Origin: Cristatella mucedo
Lineage: Eukaryota; Bryozoa; Phylactolaemata; Cristatellidae
Assembly: GCA_009760855.2 (NCBI GenBank)
Contig: WPIO01000001.1
Location: 7,944,001 to 8,008,000 of the forward strand
DNA: 64,000 nucleotides
Direction: 5' to 3'
Positions 24,390 through 38,039 of this stretch are shown here, one piece after another; the stretch's first letter is position 1; every line of letters begins with the position of its first letter. The position numbers and the translations under genes were made by a program. The notes below the pieces were generated by a model, which did not search any database, was not told the origin of the DNA, and saw only the letters and a list, made by a program, of their open reading frames with translations.

Positions 24390-24977
24390 GTGTGCACCAC
24401 TGCAGACGACCGAGCTCTCTGGGCTAAGCTGGCGGAGGGCATGCAGTCGCTTAAGCTGGCGCCGAGGACGACCCTCGCTCTTGGCTTCTTTTTCAGACCG
24501 GAAAAGTGCTGTGGTGTAGCTCACCATAGTGAAGATACGAAAGGCATGCTGCTGCATTTCTCGACCAAGCGCATAGTGATCGCCGTCGGGGGCCGGTGCC
24601 TTGGCGAAGCCTTCACATCGTCGACAGCAAGGGCCTGTGTGTATAGTCAGCCCTGGCAGCAGGGCGGGACCGCCTACACTGTGGGCGCACAGGCGCTCAA
24701 GTGTGTCAACAGCCTAAGCTGCAACTTCGAAGTGGGTGAAGTGGTCGCGTTAGTGATCGTGGTCACCAAAGCTCTACAGCACATCATCGTTCCGGGCTAC
24801 ACAATCTCGATGCTACGACAATTTGCATGTCAGGCTCAGCGGGTGGCCTGGGCCGACCAGCCGACCAAAGACAGGATCAGCCTTTGCCACTCGACAGACC
24901 CGTTAGCCTCACATGGCGGATTCCTCTCCAGCAGCTGGGTATTTTTCATAACACGCTCTCGACCTAGTGGCAATTGA
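24390..24977 (+). CDS. Unassigned 195-codon open frame
   Basis: Longest open frame in the window not caused by simple repeats. It lies in a GC-richer patch, starts MCTTADDRALWAKLAEG and holds a hydrophobic stretch GEVVALVIVVTKAL. No domain recognised, no partner exons seen. It could be a single-exon gene, a relic of a transposon ORF, or chance. Confidence 0.2.
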   Translation: MCTTADDRALWAKLAEGMQSLKLAPRTTLALGFFFRPEKCCGVAHHSEDTKGMLLHFSTKRIVIAVGGRCLGEAFTSSTARACVYSQPWQQGGTAYTVGAQALKCVNSLSCNFEVGEVVALVIVVTKALQHIIVPGYTISMLRQFACQAQRVAWADQPTKDRISLCHSTDPLASHGGFLSSSWVFFITRSRPSGN

Positions 24978-26039
24978 TTCAAAGGAAGCGACTGGTCTTC
25001 TGCAGTTCATCCAAGGTGGTGTAAAGTGAAACAGGTGCTAAAATTAAAATCAATATTAAAATTAAAACTACGTTAAAATTAAGTGCAAGGCCAAGAACTT
25101 GGAGTAGAGCTCATTTTGCTAGCCCACCAAAAGAAAGGGTAGTTTTGAGACAATACTGGCACTCTGGAAGCTTAGGAAACATTTCCATGACTGAAAATTA
25201 AATTCTTTCAATTTTATTTAAGGAGGTGCTTACGGTAGCTGGGCAATATCTCCAACCTCCAGACCGAGCCAGTCGCGAGAACTTCAGGCATTTTATTCGA
25301 CGAGGGCGAGTTCTAGTAGAAATACCACCTCAAATACACGTGATGGTTTTCGCCGATTTGATTGACTGTATTTTAACTTGCATCTTAATACTCCAATTTC
25401 GCTTTATGCATATTTAAGGGGTCATTTTACTATCATTTTTCTAGCATTCATAGTTAAAACTGATTATCGTTTCAGAGATTGGGTATACAACATTGGTCCG
25501 TGGTTATGATCATGCAGAAGTCTAGCTAGTAAATTATTGCAACTAAAGGTGAGTGCTGATCGCCATTTTCTTAGACAAAATTTGACCTGATCCAAGTGGA
25601 TGCCCTGGTAAACTGGTGTGGAGGGGATATCAGTCAAACGGAAGCATACAATGAATTTAGTATAAGTTTTTACGATATGCAGCAAACTTGCACAATCCTA
25701 TTCACAGATAAAGAGGCGAGCTCTAGCATAATCCGTGTCATAATTTATTGGCCGTCTCTCCTCAAGCACCACTGTAAGATGTGCCCGTCTGACCAAGGGG
25801 TGCAGAAAATATTTTCCAAGCTCAAGGACCCGTACTGATCCCTTCAGGCCTGTGAGCAAGACTTTGAGACAAGCCTTCGTACGTGCTGTGCTTGTCCTAT
25901 GGGTAAAGCTTAGAATACTATGGAAAACTCTTGATACAGATGTTTGAAGACAGGCAATGCAGCCCCGAGAGATCCAGTATGCCTAGAGCACTAAGCTCTG
26001 CTGTTGACTTTCTGCTGGTTGATAGAGTGACGGGGAGAG

Positions 26040-26048
26040 AACGAGCGA

Positions 26049-26099
<51 letters not shown>

Positions 26100-26192
26100 T
26101 GAGGAAGAAATAAGGTGAGGGCGACAGAGTAAAGGAGAAATAGAGACACATATTGAGATAACGAGAGAGCCTCAGAGACAGAGGCATCGAAC

Positions 26193-26233
<41 letters not shown>

Positions 26234-26263
26234 GAGAGAGAGTCTGTGTGTGTGTGTGTGTGA

Positions 26264-26342
<79 letters not shown>
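26040..26342. repeat. Compound (GA)n/(TG)n microsatellite
   Basis: CGCG start, then GA runs, a TG block at about 26,245-26,277, and a 65-bp GA run. Confidence 0.95.
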
Positions 26343-26345
<3 letters not shown>

Positions 26346-27259
26346 ATCCAACATTATAAACAAGCACTGCGGCGAACAGAACGAAAGCTAATACAAGGCT
26401 ATGACTGGGTAGTTCCTACGACTTCGTTGCGCCTTGATTGAATTGAGCTTGCAGACATGCATTAAGCATCGATCTGGTAAGGCCGATTGGATTTGAGAAG
26501 ACAAGCATTGAGCTGGCTGACATTTAGAAGGATGTTGAAGGCTTACCTTTTGGCACTGCTTAAGCAGGTATTGCCTTATGTCATGTAGGTCTATACAGTT
26601 AATGTAAGGCTTCGTGCGCTCCATAAGGTGGCATATAGATTCATTAGGATAACTAAGCAGATGAACCACCAACCTATAGCTCTAATCATACTTCATAGCC
26701 CTAAAAATAGCTTCTTATCGTGCGGTTTCGAGAATTTCTTAGCATTTGTTGCTACTGTGCTTAGCTGTTGCTAGAGTCACTAAGAGTCGTGGAAAGTCTT
26801 TCTTAATAGCCAGGTGAAGCCCAGCAGCAGAGTGATCAGGTGCTCTGCGACATTGTTCTGAGATCCGTGAACTTATTCACAGAGCCATTGAGCCTTGATT
26901 TCTTTTTACTCACACTGTCTGAGAAGAAGGAGCAGCATAAAAAACGACGTTTGGGAAGACCGAAAGCCCGAGTAAAAACTTGTGGGGAAACGTCACAACT
27001 ATCACGACAATGAGCCCCAATCTTTTCTCTGAGCTGAATCATACCGAATGAAAGCTGAGGCATACAAGTTGTTGAATGCATGAACCGATTAATTACTCAT
27101 GAAATTCGGCAAATATGAATCACTCGCACGAACTAAAGCGGCAATGAGTCGATTGAATTGCCGATATTAAAAGTCACTGGTGACAGCCTATGAAAGTAAC
27201 AATGGAGATGGCCTTTTAATAATAAATTCGAGGCCTAAATGGGGTTCCCGTTCTTCGGC

Positions 27260-27665
<406 letters not shown>

Positions 27666-28534
27666 TCAAAGGCAAGAGCCGGAAAAAGTCGCCATGGCAG
27701 CAGAGCCACCAATTTGCTTGTGGTAATGCAAACTCGCTTTGCTGTGGCCACCGCAAAGGCCGGCTCAACTTCAACGTCTCAGCCTTGGCCTTGTGCCTTT
27801 TGTGCTCTCGAGCTGATCGAAGAGCTGCAAAATACCCTGGGCTGTCAAATATAAAAAAACATCCAAAAACTGTTAATTTTTTTGAATTAAATTTGTTGCC
27901 ATCAGTATATTTATCTTGCAAATACAGCATGGAGTATCCTGAGCTACAGTCCCAGGCAAAAGATCGTAGCGTGCGTTGCACTTACATATCCGGGACCAAT
28001 ATTGGTGGAGCTGACACATCCAAGTACAGCTATTGAGTCTTAGAAACATCAGCTACGCCGCTGAGAACGCAGACTATTGCAGCACGATAATAATCTAGAT
28101 TTTCCGTAACTTCAAAAACTTTTTCGTGCCTCGCGTACAGGCTACTCATCACACCACGCCAACTCATGCCCCCCTTCGAGGAGTGCTGTCCTGTGACTAA
28201 TTTTTGATAAAAACCACTCCTTAGCTACCCATTGTCATCATGATTAAGAAACCACTAATCCCGGTATCAAGAGTCAATGTCGGATTAATACAGGTGTGAG
28301 ATTTAGTTAGTGGCGTACTAGATGTCCGACTTGGGGCTCACGTCCTGATAGGTAACACTGCCTTTCCAGCAGTAACCGAGCAGGTGCAATAACTTCATTG
28401 AAATGCGAAGAAACCTGTGCCCACTTTCAATACACGACACGCCCGGAGCAAACTGGCAAGATGCATGCAATAGACTCCTGATAGATCATAAGCTCTCGAG
28501 AGGGTATGATCATATCCAGTTTAAGGCGAGCTTT

Positions 28535-28625
28535 TCCAGCTTTCTTCACAGCATACGTAAAGTGAACAGAAAGAGATTAAGTTCTCCGAGGGTGCTATAC
28601 AAATTTACTACTATCGTTATTTAAA
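28535..28625 (+). repeat. LINE 1/SINE 1-type 3' tail
   Basis: ACAGAAAGAGATTAAGTTCT, CCGAGGGTGCTATACAAATT, TACTACTATCGTTATT. Confidence 0.65.
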
Positions 28626-28629
28626 AATG

Positions 28630-28805
28630 TGTTAGCTGATTAAACCGTCTCATTTCTATTGCGACAGAAAAACCGTAATGGCTTTCACCACCGTTTGCAG
28701 TGAGCAATAAAGGATCACCCGCTAGAGGATTCGAATCCACGACCTCGGTCGGAAAGAGCGAGCACTTTACCTCCTTCGCTACCTTTACCTTAATCCATCG
28801 CACAC
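28630..28805 (-). mobile_element. SINE family 2
   Basis: Minus sense: GAGGTAAAGTGCTCGCTCTT, GAGGTCGTGGATTCGAATCC, AACGGTGGTGAAAGCCATTA, AATGAGACGGTTTAATCAGC. It abuts a plus-strand tail ending at 28,625. Confidence 0.8.
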
Positions 28806-29539
28806 ACAGATTTTGCAAATACCCTTGGTAAGGACGTTAGGAAGTGGCTATACGCGGATCCGCTGTATTTCATGACTGGGTTAGGGGCTATTCTCGTGCT
28901 AGTCCTACAGATTACATGTGCCGTAGTTTTTATTAGAAGTCTCTTTTTAGAGCCTCGTTCGTTTCATACTCAGGTTTGGGTTTGTTATGGAACACATTCA
29001 AAGTGCCCGATACTCGCCAATATGCTTGCCTTTAGTCGCCTATGCCGGCTAATGGCTTAGAATTTCTAAAATTAAGAACATGACACTATATATGCTGATA
29101 GATTTGAAGCAGACCGTGGCACGCATTGAAGATTACTGGTGACTCGGCGCTGCGTACTAAGTCTTCTGTCGTCAAGCACCAAGCTTGGCTAGGCCGATCT
29201 GTATCGAAGCTCCCAGCTGGCCAACCACTGTTTGCCTGTGTGTGTTGAGCACTGTAACTGGTCACCCGTCGGTTTTGCTACGCACCTCTGGCCATCGAGT
29301 CTCTTTATTGCACCCTCTGGTCACTCTAATCCTCCGTTCTTTGGCAAATGCACGGTAATCGAGGTCTCTAGTTAAAGGACGGGTTATAGCTTCCGCCTAG
29401 GGCTGCTTCAAGGTAGAGCATTCGTGCAGAGAGGATCTCGAATGCGAATCTCAAATTCTGGAGGGAATCATTCGCTGATCGACTCCCAGCGAGTAAAACA
29501 GCTCAAAAATGCTGTTGAATTGTTGACTGACTCCCAGTT

Positions 29540-29655
29540 AAAGATGTAATGTAATGTATCTCCGTCAGTAACTCCACAAAGTCATAAAGACCATGTGGGT
29601 GTTAGGCAGGAGAGTTTTGTATAGCGAACTCACAGCCTAAGCGGCTTTCGGTAAG
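29540..29655 (-). mobile_element. LINE family 2 3' end fragment
   Basis: GATGTAATGTAATGTATCTC then AGTAACTCCACAAAGTCATA and GCCTAAGCGGCTTTCGGTAA. It preserves the TGTAA-type 3' tail. Only about 115 bp. Confidence 0.8.
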
Positions 29656-30072
29656 ATGAACATTTAAGAGTGGCAGCAGCATCTAAGCATAACTTATAAA
29701 ATCCCCTATAACTGTAACGTCTCGTAATATAAACCTTGTAAAAATCGCTCATCTAACCCTCCCGCAGACACCAAGCGGGTCTTCCTTAGCCCTTTGAATA
29801 ATGACTGAGGGTCTAGGGTAGAGGGAGAGGTGTAGGGTGGTGGGGGGGGGGCTAAAGGTGCCTTGTTAGTCACGAGAAGCTTCGAGGTCGTCGCCTTCGA
29901 GTTCTCCCCCCAGAAGTCAAAGTGCCATGTACTGGCATAGATCGGAGTCTAGAGGAAGTTTTGAGGCTAACCAGCTGCAGTGTATTTCCTTCTCTGCCTT
30001 CAGTTGCACATATATGGCAGTTGCAGAAGCAGAGGTACGAACATAACTGTCTTTGCCATTGCAGTTAAACCC

Positions 30073-30361
30073 TCAGGCGTAGCATTTGGATGAATAGGCG
30101 CAGCAGCTGGGATCTTCATTCATAACAGTAAGCGACCATAGAGCAACGGTCTCGTCTGCCGAAGTGCTTGAGTTGTCATGACTCTCGCCCACAGTTACAC
30201 AGATTACAGAGTAAGCGATTGTGATACTCGTATAGCCCCTGCTATATGCCAAGGTTTTCTGGTTGGCTATTCTGATAGCTAGTCTGTCATAGTCACTGTC
30301 GTCACGTTTTGTGTAAGTCAATGTTGCGATATTTGCAGTGGTATTAGGACGGTACAACACT
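30073..30361 (-). CDS. Unassigned possible exon
   Basis: Minus strand. A good pyrimidine-rich acceptor (CTCTTCTTTTCCCATC...AATAG) precedes an open stretch: LTYTKRDDSDYDRLAIRIAN, then RGYTSITIAYSVICVTVGE, then a Cys-containing end SCCAYSSKCYA and stop. Alternating polar/hydrophobic residues look extracellular. Family unknown; no neighbouring exon confirmed. Confidence 0.28.
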
Positions 30362-31984
30362 ATTGAGCGTTGAAGATGGGAAAAGAAGAGATTATCTACT
30401 AACTTGCAAACCTAGTCGCAATGTGCACTCTGCTAGTTAATATTGAAAAGCTAAAGTGTTAGATCTTCACAAGAATGTGAAGTTTAAAGGTTTGTCCCAG
30501 GGCTGGCAATGGAATTTCTGCAGCTTAAGCTCCGTGTACTGCGACCCCCCTTTGCTGTCACACGAAGTGACAGCAGGCGCTTCCTGGCTTCGGCTTGTAC
30601 CAGCTGAGTTGGTGAACTAGAAAGCTACCAGAGTTTGCATAACCACACGGAAGTCACGCTGCGCCACCGATTTTAAGCGATCGCCCACACGAACCGTTTT
30701 TGCTCCACTTACTAAGTGCTCTAAGCTTGTTTGTCAATTAGGAGAGCTCACCAGCTAGATCAGCGGACACTCAGGCTTGCACTTAAAAGAAAAGACACAA
30801 TGTTCTATGACATTTTCACCAGTAAAAATTTCCATGTACAACCTATGGTTTCCGCCAAACATTATGTTCCGAAAATTTTTCACAGCAATGATTTTGGATA
30901 AAAGAAGCCAAGCGAGCAAAATATAAGCGGTCCAATCGCAGACAACAATAAACAAAACTCAGTGTTACACTGCGTAAATCCAACAGAAACGTCGCTAATG
31001 ACAAAAATCTGCTACGGGTAGAGACTCACAAAGATGCCCTGGACTTTTATGCTGTCAAAGCTCATGTAATGTCTCACTTCAAACAAGGTAGAAAACAGAA
31101 AGAGACCGCAGGAAAGATTCGAGCTCTTCGCGAACTAAGTCAAGGTATGGAGTCCTTGCTCGGTGTAGGCCTTGCTCACCTGCTTGGCATGGCTTACACT
31201 GGATTATCGGGAACAGGCGCGCCTTATACAACAGCACTAAAATTTCCTATAATTTTTCACGGTTATAAGATAGTACAGCATTTATAGTGCACATTTCTTG
31301 CTAAAAAACTTGAGACCAACGAGTTTTGACAATTTCCAAATGCAAAGATTAAAAATGGATCTGCTGTTCCGAGAAAAGAAACAATAGCACTTCCAAGTGG
31401 TCATGGCATCACAGTTTAATCTTCTTGGCCTAACCCAGGTAGGTTGGTATCGGTAGGATGACCGATAGAAATGGCACGAGGAAAGAGTTTGCGTTGAGAG
31501 TGGCATTTGAAATATTAGCTACGGTAGAGCTAGCGCTTTCCACCGATGAGCATTCGAGAAGGTTTGGAGAGGGTCTGCAGAAACAGGCTCTTTTCTTGTA
31601 ATCTGCGTTATCGCAGTGACATAATCTTAGAAAGCAAGAGAAAACTCAAAAAAGTTTCTGGATCAGCTTGTGAATCAATTGTTGCAGCAGCTGAAGCAAG
31701 AGGTATCCATCTGACAATCTTTGGAATTGTGCGACCTTGATTGGAAATTGTGCGTGATAGGCAGAGAATTTTTCACTCCCTCAGGAAAGCAGTTGAAAGA
31801 TTTTTAACCGCCTCTCCTGCAGGCAAATAATATTCACGGTTGGTCCAAAACTCTGCTTGGCTTGTCAGTCCTGAATGTCACACTGCAACATTAGAGTACT
31901 CCTGACTAACGGGCACTGGGTTTTCAGCCAGCAGCCTAGCTACTTTAAGGTCCAATCACTCACTTTTAGACCCCTGTATTTTAA

Positions 31985-32085
31985 TAACGATAATAGTAAT
32001 AATAAATTTGTATGGCACCAACTGAGAACTTAATCCTATAAAGGCACTTAACATATGCTGTAAGGAAACCTTGATTACATAATTA
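31985..32085 (-). repeat. LINE 1/SINE 1-type 3' tail
   Basis: AATAGTAATAATAAATTTGT, ACTGAGAACTTAATCCTATA, AAGGCACTTAACATATGCTG. Immediately beside the larger LINE copy at 32,105. Confidence 0.65.
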
Positions 32086-32104
32086 TCCGGCTTACCTATA
32101 GAAA

Positions 32105-32710
32105 ACTATGATAATAATAATGCACTTGATAAAGCGCCTTCAGAGAACTTAATCTATCTCTAGGCGCTTTACATTTGCTGCAAAGGGAAATGCAATTGAA
32201 TGTTGAGAAAAATCATGCTTGATAAACAAAAAAAGGATTAACATGGTTGGGGGTGACATGCACAGGGTCAGAATGCAAATGTGGTTAGTGGCAGCATGCA
32301 CAGTGTCAGCACGCAGAAGCAAATGAAGGATGAATCACAGGGACCCACTAAATGCTGTCCTAAATACGTATGTTCAAATTCTTTTTAAATGTGGTCAGGT
32401 TGTTGATTTGTCAGGGATGTTCTGACGCAGGTCGGGAGGGAGTTCCAGGCTTTGGGAGCATACAAACTAAGTGCACGTTCTCCAAAGGATTTGAGATTTA
32501 TACGGGGTATTTGTAGACTGTTGGATTCCGAAAAGCGGGTGGTACGATGCTTGGCCTGATGCGGGAGTATATCTGAGAGATAGGCTGGAGCCAAATAATG
32601 AAGTGACCTAAAAGTGAGCGACGAAACCTTGAAGTCAATCCGTTGCTTGACTGGTAGCCAGTGCAGGTTGGCGAGAAGTGGAGTAATGTGGCAACTGCGA
32701 CGTGGATGGA
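32105..32710 (-). mobile_element. LINE family 1, 3' fragment
   Basis: 3' tail (ATTATTA, then GCGCTTTACATTTGCTGCAA in minus sense), then the C-terminal ORF block SDILPHQAKHRTTRFSESNS and PKAWNSLPTCVRTS (32385-32594), then sequence colinear with bases 1-110 of the window. Truncated near 32,705. Confidence 0.85.
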
Positions 32711-32959
32711 CTGTGATGTGGCAGCTAATTTTTAATCAGGTTCTCGCATCATATCACCCACTCTGCTGGCTAAAGTAGTTTTGAGTATCTTCAAATCATT
32801 TAGAGCATATACCTTCAGTTAGTATGTTATTGAATTCTGAATTTCATTAAGGAGTTGTGTCACATCCCCTTACTCAAAGACAATAAAAAAGCTAAAACCA
32901 ACCTGTTTCTCACACCATCGCCGTGCATAAGTTCCAGTACACAACAGTTAGAAAAATAA

Positions 32960-33045
32960 TAACAGCATCTTTGTATAGTGCACTTTGATAAATCAATACA
33001 TTCACAGGCACATTACATATACTCTAAAGGAAGCACGAAAAACTG
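32960..33045 (-). repeat. LINE 1/SINE 1-type 3' tail
   Basis: AATAATAACAGCATCTTTGT, ATAGTGCACTTTGATAA, CACAGGCACATTACATATAC. Confidence 0.55.
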
Positions 33046-33215
33046 GCTAGCATGCAGGGGTGAGGTGTTCGCCCTTTACTACCAAGGTCGTGGGTTTGAA
33101 GTGTGAAACAGTCAATCATTTATTGGCTGCTGCAATCGGTGTGTTAGCTGCGATGGCTAATCTCCAGCCATTTAAATGAAGTTGTCGAATCGGCTACTTT
33201 TTTAGTCTAATTTAT
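33045..33215 (+). mobile_element. SINE family 2
   Basis: GGTGAGGTGTTCGCCCTTTA, CAAGGTCGTGGGTTTGAAGT (box B with one lost base), GCGATGGCTAATC, AAGTTGTCGAATCGGCTACT. Confidence 0.78.
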
Positions 33216-34309
33216 GCATAATCAAACAAAGCAAAAAGTTAATTTACAAGGAATCAGTAAATGCTGTCAGGAATAGGTCTGGCTTCAGCACCTTTTTAAA
33301 AGATGTCAGGAAATGTTACGACGTTAATTTAAGTGAGTTCATGGCTTCGTGGACACACTGACGGCATCGTATCCAAATAAGATTTAATTTATGGCTAGAC
33401 GCACTGCTAAACGAGTTGTGTCAGAAGAGCCGGTCTTCTCATGACTACGTTGATTTTAGAAACCAGAGGTAAAAAGAGTTCAAGATCACTGTCCGTGGGT
33501 GTAGCTCACCCTTTGTCTTATTATCTGTCACTCCGCCAGATCATATTGGCAAAGTGGAAGTGAACGAATATATACATTGTGCTGTAGTCAAAGGCAAAAT
33601 TTTAGAAGTAGGGTATCTGGAAATGGGAACTATTTCGAGTGGAACGTGAACGGAGACGGCCAACTCAGAATAGTGGTCTAAATTACGTTGGGATTGTCAA
33701 CACATTTGAAATTTTCAGTGTGCATTTGGAAATATGATAGTTATTAAACCGGATCATTCAAATCCAGTATGCCAAACTTATCTTTGGAACTCCAGTTGTA
33801 CTTTTGTCATGATTAGCGTAGAAAATTCCTTAGCAAAGTGAAATTCAGGTTCCCTCAACCCCAAAGCTGCTTTTAATTTGAGCCTTATTAAATACCTCTT
33901 CTGATCTAATTCAGGTACAGATGATCCAGGTATTTTCAAGTCTACCTGAGCTACCGACCATTAGCCCTCGTCCACTGCTGACGTGGTGTTATCGCCGTGA
34001 CACGAGAGCCTTACCATGTCAGATGATGATTCGGCAACGAGTTTGTACAAATGTCACGTGCGTTATACTTGCCGTCTCTAGAGGGGTAATGACGTCCAAG
34101 AGAAGCATTAAAAGGCTGGGGGAGTCGCAAGATACTTAACATACGTGCTCGCTACGTAATCGCTATTATAGAGCTCTGATAATTTCGAATTGCCGAAGCG
34201 AAGTTGATCGAGAGCGAGACGAAGCTACATGGAGCGACAGTGAGAGAGTTACACCAGTATAGAGCGAAAGAGATGAAGGTGAGAGTGAGGGACAGACTAC
34301 GAGAGTAAG

Positions 34310-34316
34310 AGAGAGC

Positions 34317-34404
<88 letters not shown>

Positions 34405-34550
34405 TAGATAGATAGATAGATAAATATATATATAGATAGACAGATAGATAGATAAAGAGAGAGAAAGAGAGAGAGACAGAGAAAGAGAGAGAGAGATAAA
34501 TAGATAGATAAAGAGAGAGAAAGAGAGAGAGAGAGTGAGAGAGAAAGAGA

Positions 34551-34581
<31 letters not shown>

Positions 34582-34737
34582 GGAGAGAGAGAGAGGGGAA
34601 GAGAAAGAGAGAGAGAGATAGAGAGATAGATAGATTGATAGATAGATAAAGAGAGAGAAAGAGAGAGAGATAGAGAGATAAATAGATTGATAGATAGATA
34701 AAGAGAGAGAAAGAGAGAGAGAGAAAGAGAGAGAGAA

Positions 34738-34805
<68 letters not shown>
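34310..34805. repeat. Complex (GA)n/(GATA)n tract, about 500 bp
   Basis: GA runs with interspersed GATA, GAAA and GATTGATA groups. Subunits such as GATAGATAAAGAGAGAGAAA recur about four times, suggesting higher-order duplication. Confidence 0.92.
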
Positions 34806-34806
<1 letters not shown>

Positions 34807-35539
34807 AAAGAAGCGAAGAAGAGATCTAGTTAAATATGCTTATCTATACATAGCTGATATGCCCTAGCTCTCTCTTTCTCTATTTCTCTCTGTCTTTCTC
34901 TATTTATAAAAGGAAAGAGTACTACCATATTAGCTTTCCGGGTTTTAGTCAAGTCAGGTTTTATATTCCCGAAAGTGCAGCAGCGTCAAGCAAAATCTCA
35001 AGCAGAATGCTATAACTGGTACTGCATGCATACGCCGACAGACGTCGCTTTACCTGCCCGCATTAACGTCGGAGTTAATATGAACCACTGTTGGCTATTC
35101 CGAAATTGCCTGAGAGGCCAATATATACTTCAGCTACTGCGAGTTCAGGGTGAATACGCCAGCGATTTCTCTGGTCGGCTTCCTGCTGTGTGACGGCTCA
35201 GCAGGCTGGCGCAGCCCCGATGACTTATCTGTCAAGGGCCACTGGCCAAGGAACACGCGGTCGAGTCGTCTAAGGCATTTTCTGATTTGTCATTCGTTCG
35301 CCGAAGGCGGCACGGAAAGAAGCGAGCATCCGCTGCCACTCTGGTTGACATTGACAAGTCTCGACTGAGAATAAGGCAGTCCTCGCCGCTGGTTCGCAGT
35401 TTTTCTAGCTGCCCGCGGGAAGTTTTGAGAGGCATTGGTAGCAGAGAACTTTGCACGAAGAAGCCAACACTTCTATTGAGAGAACCCGCACGTGATTGAA
35501 AAAATTCTGCACAAGATCGTGCTTCGGTCGTACTGCCTT

Positions 35540-35740
<201 letters not shown>

Positions 35741-36511
35741 TTTTTTACAAGCACTCTTACTCGGCCCCTCTTCGAACATGTGCACCTTAAGGTAATGAGG
35801 AAGCAATGACCCCCCTTACAGCGCAGGCAATCTTGTCTTTACCCAGTGCGTTCTGTTGCCGAAGCCCTGTCAAGTTAAAATAAACTCTAAGAAAGTGGGG
35901 GCGGTAAAACAAAGTTTGGATTCCCTACAGCACGCGATCGGCCCGCGAAGCCATCCTTCTTATCCACGGAAGAAAAGAAGGTGAACAGCAAAGATATAAT
36001 CGCTGGCCACAGGATCAGGAAATACTCTCTGCCTTGCCAGTGCGATGCCGAGCATGCGTTAATGGAAACTGGCCACGAGGAACAATAGGCGCACCAAAAC
36101 GAGGCGCTTGGCTCGGAGTCCAGATGACGCATATGTACTTACTAACTCAGTCGACTACTGGCTCGTGAGTATTCGCACGGCTAAGTTGGGCAGGCCCGAA
36201 GCACAGCCAGAGACCCGGGAGGCTGACGAGCTCATAGAGAGCACCCATTGTCTCATGTCCGCCTTCTTGTTTGCCCACTTTTACGCCAGCTGCCGATCGC
36301 TGTGCGTTCGTCCCCCAGGATTCGACGAATTCCCCGCTTTCCGTTGAGGTCCTCCGCAATCCACTCCAACTAAGCGAAAATTATCTGCAATTGGCGGCGC
36401 AGAGTTCTAATTTTGAGTGAATAAACGTATTTTTACAATGTACCCATCACATTTAATGCATTTGAGCTCGCGAGTTTGCCTGCAAATGGGATTCAAAGAC
36501 GCTGGTCACAA

Positions 36512-36881
36512 CTGCAATCCGCCTCAACCCACTGGAATGCACAGCCACTGAAAAATAAAATTGCGGCGCGAAGAACCAATTTGAATTGCATATTGAAATA
36601 TTCACACTTTTTCGAGTTCAGTCACAAAATTTTACACAATTTCGCGCCAGGGTTCTTGTGCGATCGACAGCGATCGTTGCAGTAACTGTGCTCACCTAGC
36701 GGTGGATTATTGGCCCATGATCTCTGCATGCCATTGCATGAGAACTCAGTTATGCAACAGGGCTAAATGTTTTAGGCATTTGAAAAATAGCGTCGTTTAT
36801 TATGCGATCCGTATTTGAGCTCGGGACAGCCATTTTTCTTTGAATTTGAGGTGCACTCCAGTGGATTGTGGTAGATTGCAG
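36512..36881. repeat. Inverted repeat, 32-bp arms
   Basis: Arms 36512-36543 and 36850-36881 share (one inverted) TCCAGTGG.TTG.GG..GATTGCAG with about six mismatches. About 300 bp apart; could be a fold-back element, though I found no target duplication. Confidence 0.4.
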
Positions 36882-37789
36882 ATTTTTCAGTCGTCGGAAC
36901 CCAGTTGCCAGAGCATGCGGGTGCACAACGGGAATGTCTTTTGTGGGTGCGTAATAAAAAAGGTGTAATGCTGCAGCCGAGATCCAGGGGTCAGAGGCTA
37001 TTTCCGCAAAACCCCGCAATGCTCAGGCCACGCCGCCGCTCGCCGCGCCGTCGAGCTAGGGTAAGGCGAGAGCCGTCAGGTTAAACCTATTTATTATATC
37101 GCATGCGCCAACAACAGGAGAACTAAACAAGTCTAAAGGGAGGATACTAGACAAAGTAAACGACCGGGGAGCGAGATGACGCCGTAAACGTGAAAAAACG
37201 TGTCAGTTGTTCAGTCGGCTTCCGCAGTCACGCCGTTGTACCGACTCCGTTCCATCAGTAGGAGCGTACGCTGTCAAAGATCCGGCAAGCCAAGTATCTG
37301 CTTGGAAATTTGCACTCGACGTCTACCAAAGTTAAGAGCTTCCTCCGAAAGGCGCCAGCTCACGAAGACGCTACAGGGGGAACGCGGAATACACAAGCCG
37401 TTTACAACGAGCGTGGTATCTGGCTCCGCTCCGGCCTTGGATACTCGTCGTCTTGCGTGCGTGGCCGCATCACCGGAGCACGCCTGCACTCATTTAGGCG
37501 TATAACTCGGCGAGGCCGGGAGTGTCCAAAACCACGACTTACTCGGCCAATTTCCGTTCCGTAAGAGCCCCCGTGACCTCTAGTCAACGCACACCCAGTC
37601 ATGACTATAGGTCAGGCCCGGCGTAGCCGGAGACCCCCATCACACCCCAGCCGTCCCGTTCCAGCCAACTGAACCCATGCCGGATTCAATACAATGTTCA
37701 CTCGAAATTCGAGCTTCACGCCTCTGATTTCAGCTAAATTTAACTGGATCATCGAGCATACTAGCAATAACTATTCGACCGTGTTTCAT

Positions 37790-37880
37790 TTGCAGCAAAT
37801 GTAATGCACCTAGAAAGAGATTTAGTTTTCTGAGGGCGCTTTATCAAGTGTGTTATTGTTGTTATTAGTTATAGTGGATT
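37790..37880 (+). repeat. LINE 1-type 3' tail
   Basis: GCAGCAAATGTAATGCACCT, AGAAAGAGATTTAGTTTTCT, GAGGGCGCTTTATCAAGTGT, TTATTG repeats. The TATCAAGTG ending is the LINE 1 form. Confidence 0.7.
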
Positions 37881-38039
37881 GCCCGGCGAAGGTGCATGCG
37901 CAATCGCATGAAATTTTCGGAGTAAAAGCAAAGCATTGTCTTCTATGATTTGAAATACAAATTGCAGTTAAGTGACGTCTATTGTAGAAATTCCTTGTAT
38001 TTTTGAAGGTTAAAGAGGTATGGAGGTTGGATGGTTTGA

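Larger units (their letters stand above)
23191..27259. other. Intergenic DNA
   Basis: One unassigned ORF (24,390) and a compound microsatellite (26,040). Short shared words at about 20,450 and 25,690 (CACAGATAAAGAGGC) hint at an unclassified repeat. Confidence 0.45.
27666..31984. other. Intergenic DNA
   Basis: Tail and SINE 2 (28,535-28,805), LINE 2 end (29,540) and a possible exon (30,073). Minus frame 30755-30955 ends in a Cys-rich CVFSFKCKPECPLI but lacks a clear acceptor. Plus frames at 31,069 and 31,546 are unrecognised. Confidence 0.45.

Noticed and set aside
25918-26367. Ser-Leu-rich 149-codon frame
   Set aside because: Translation of (GA)n/(TG)n repeats.
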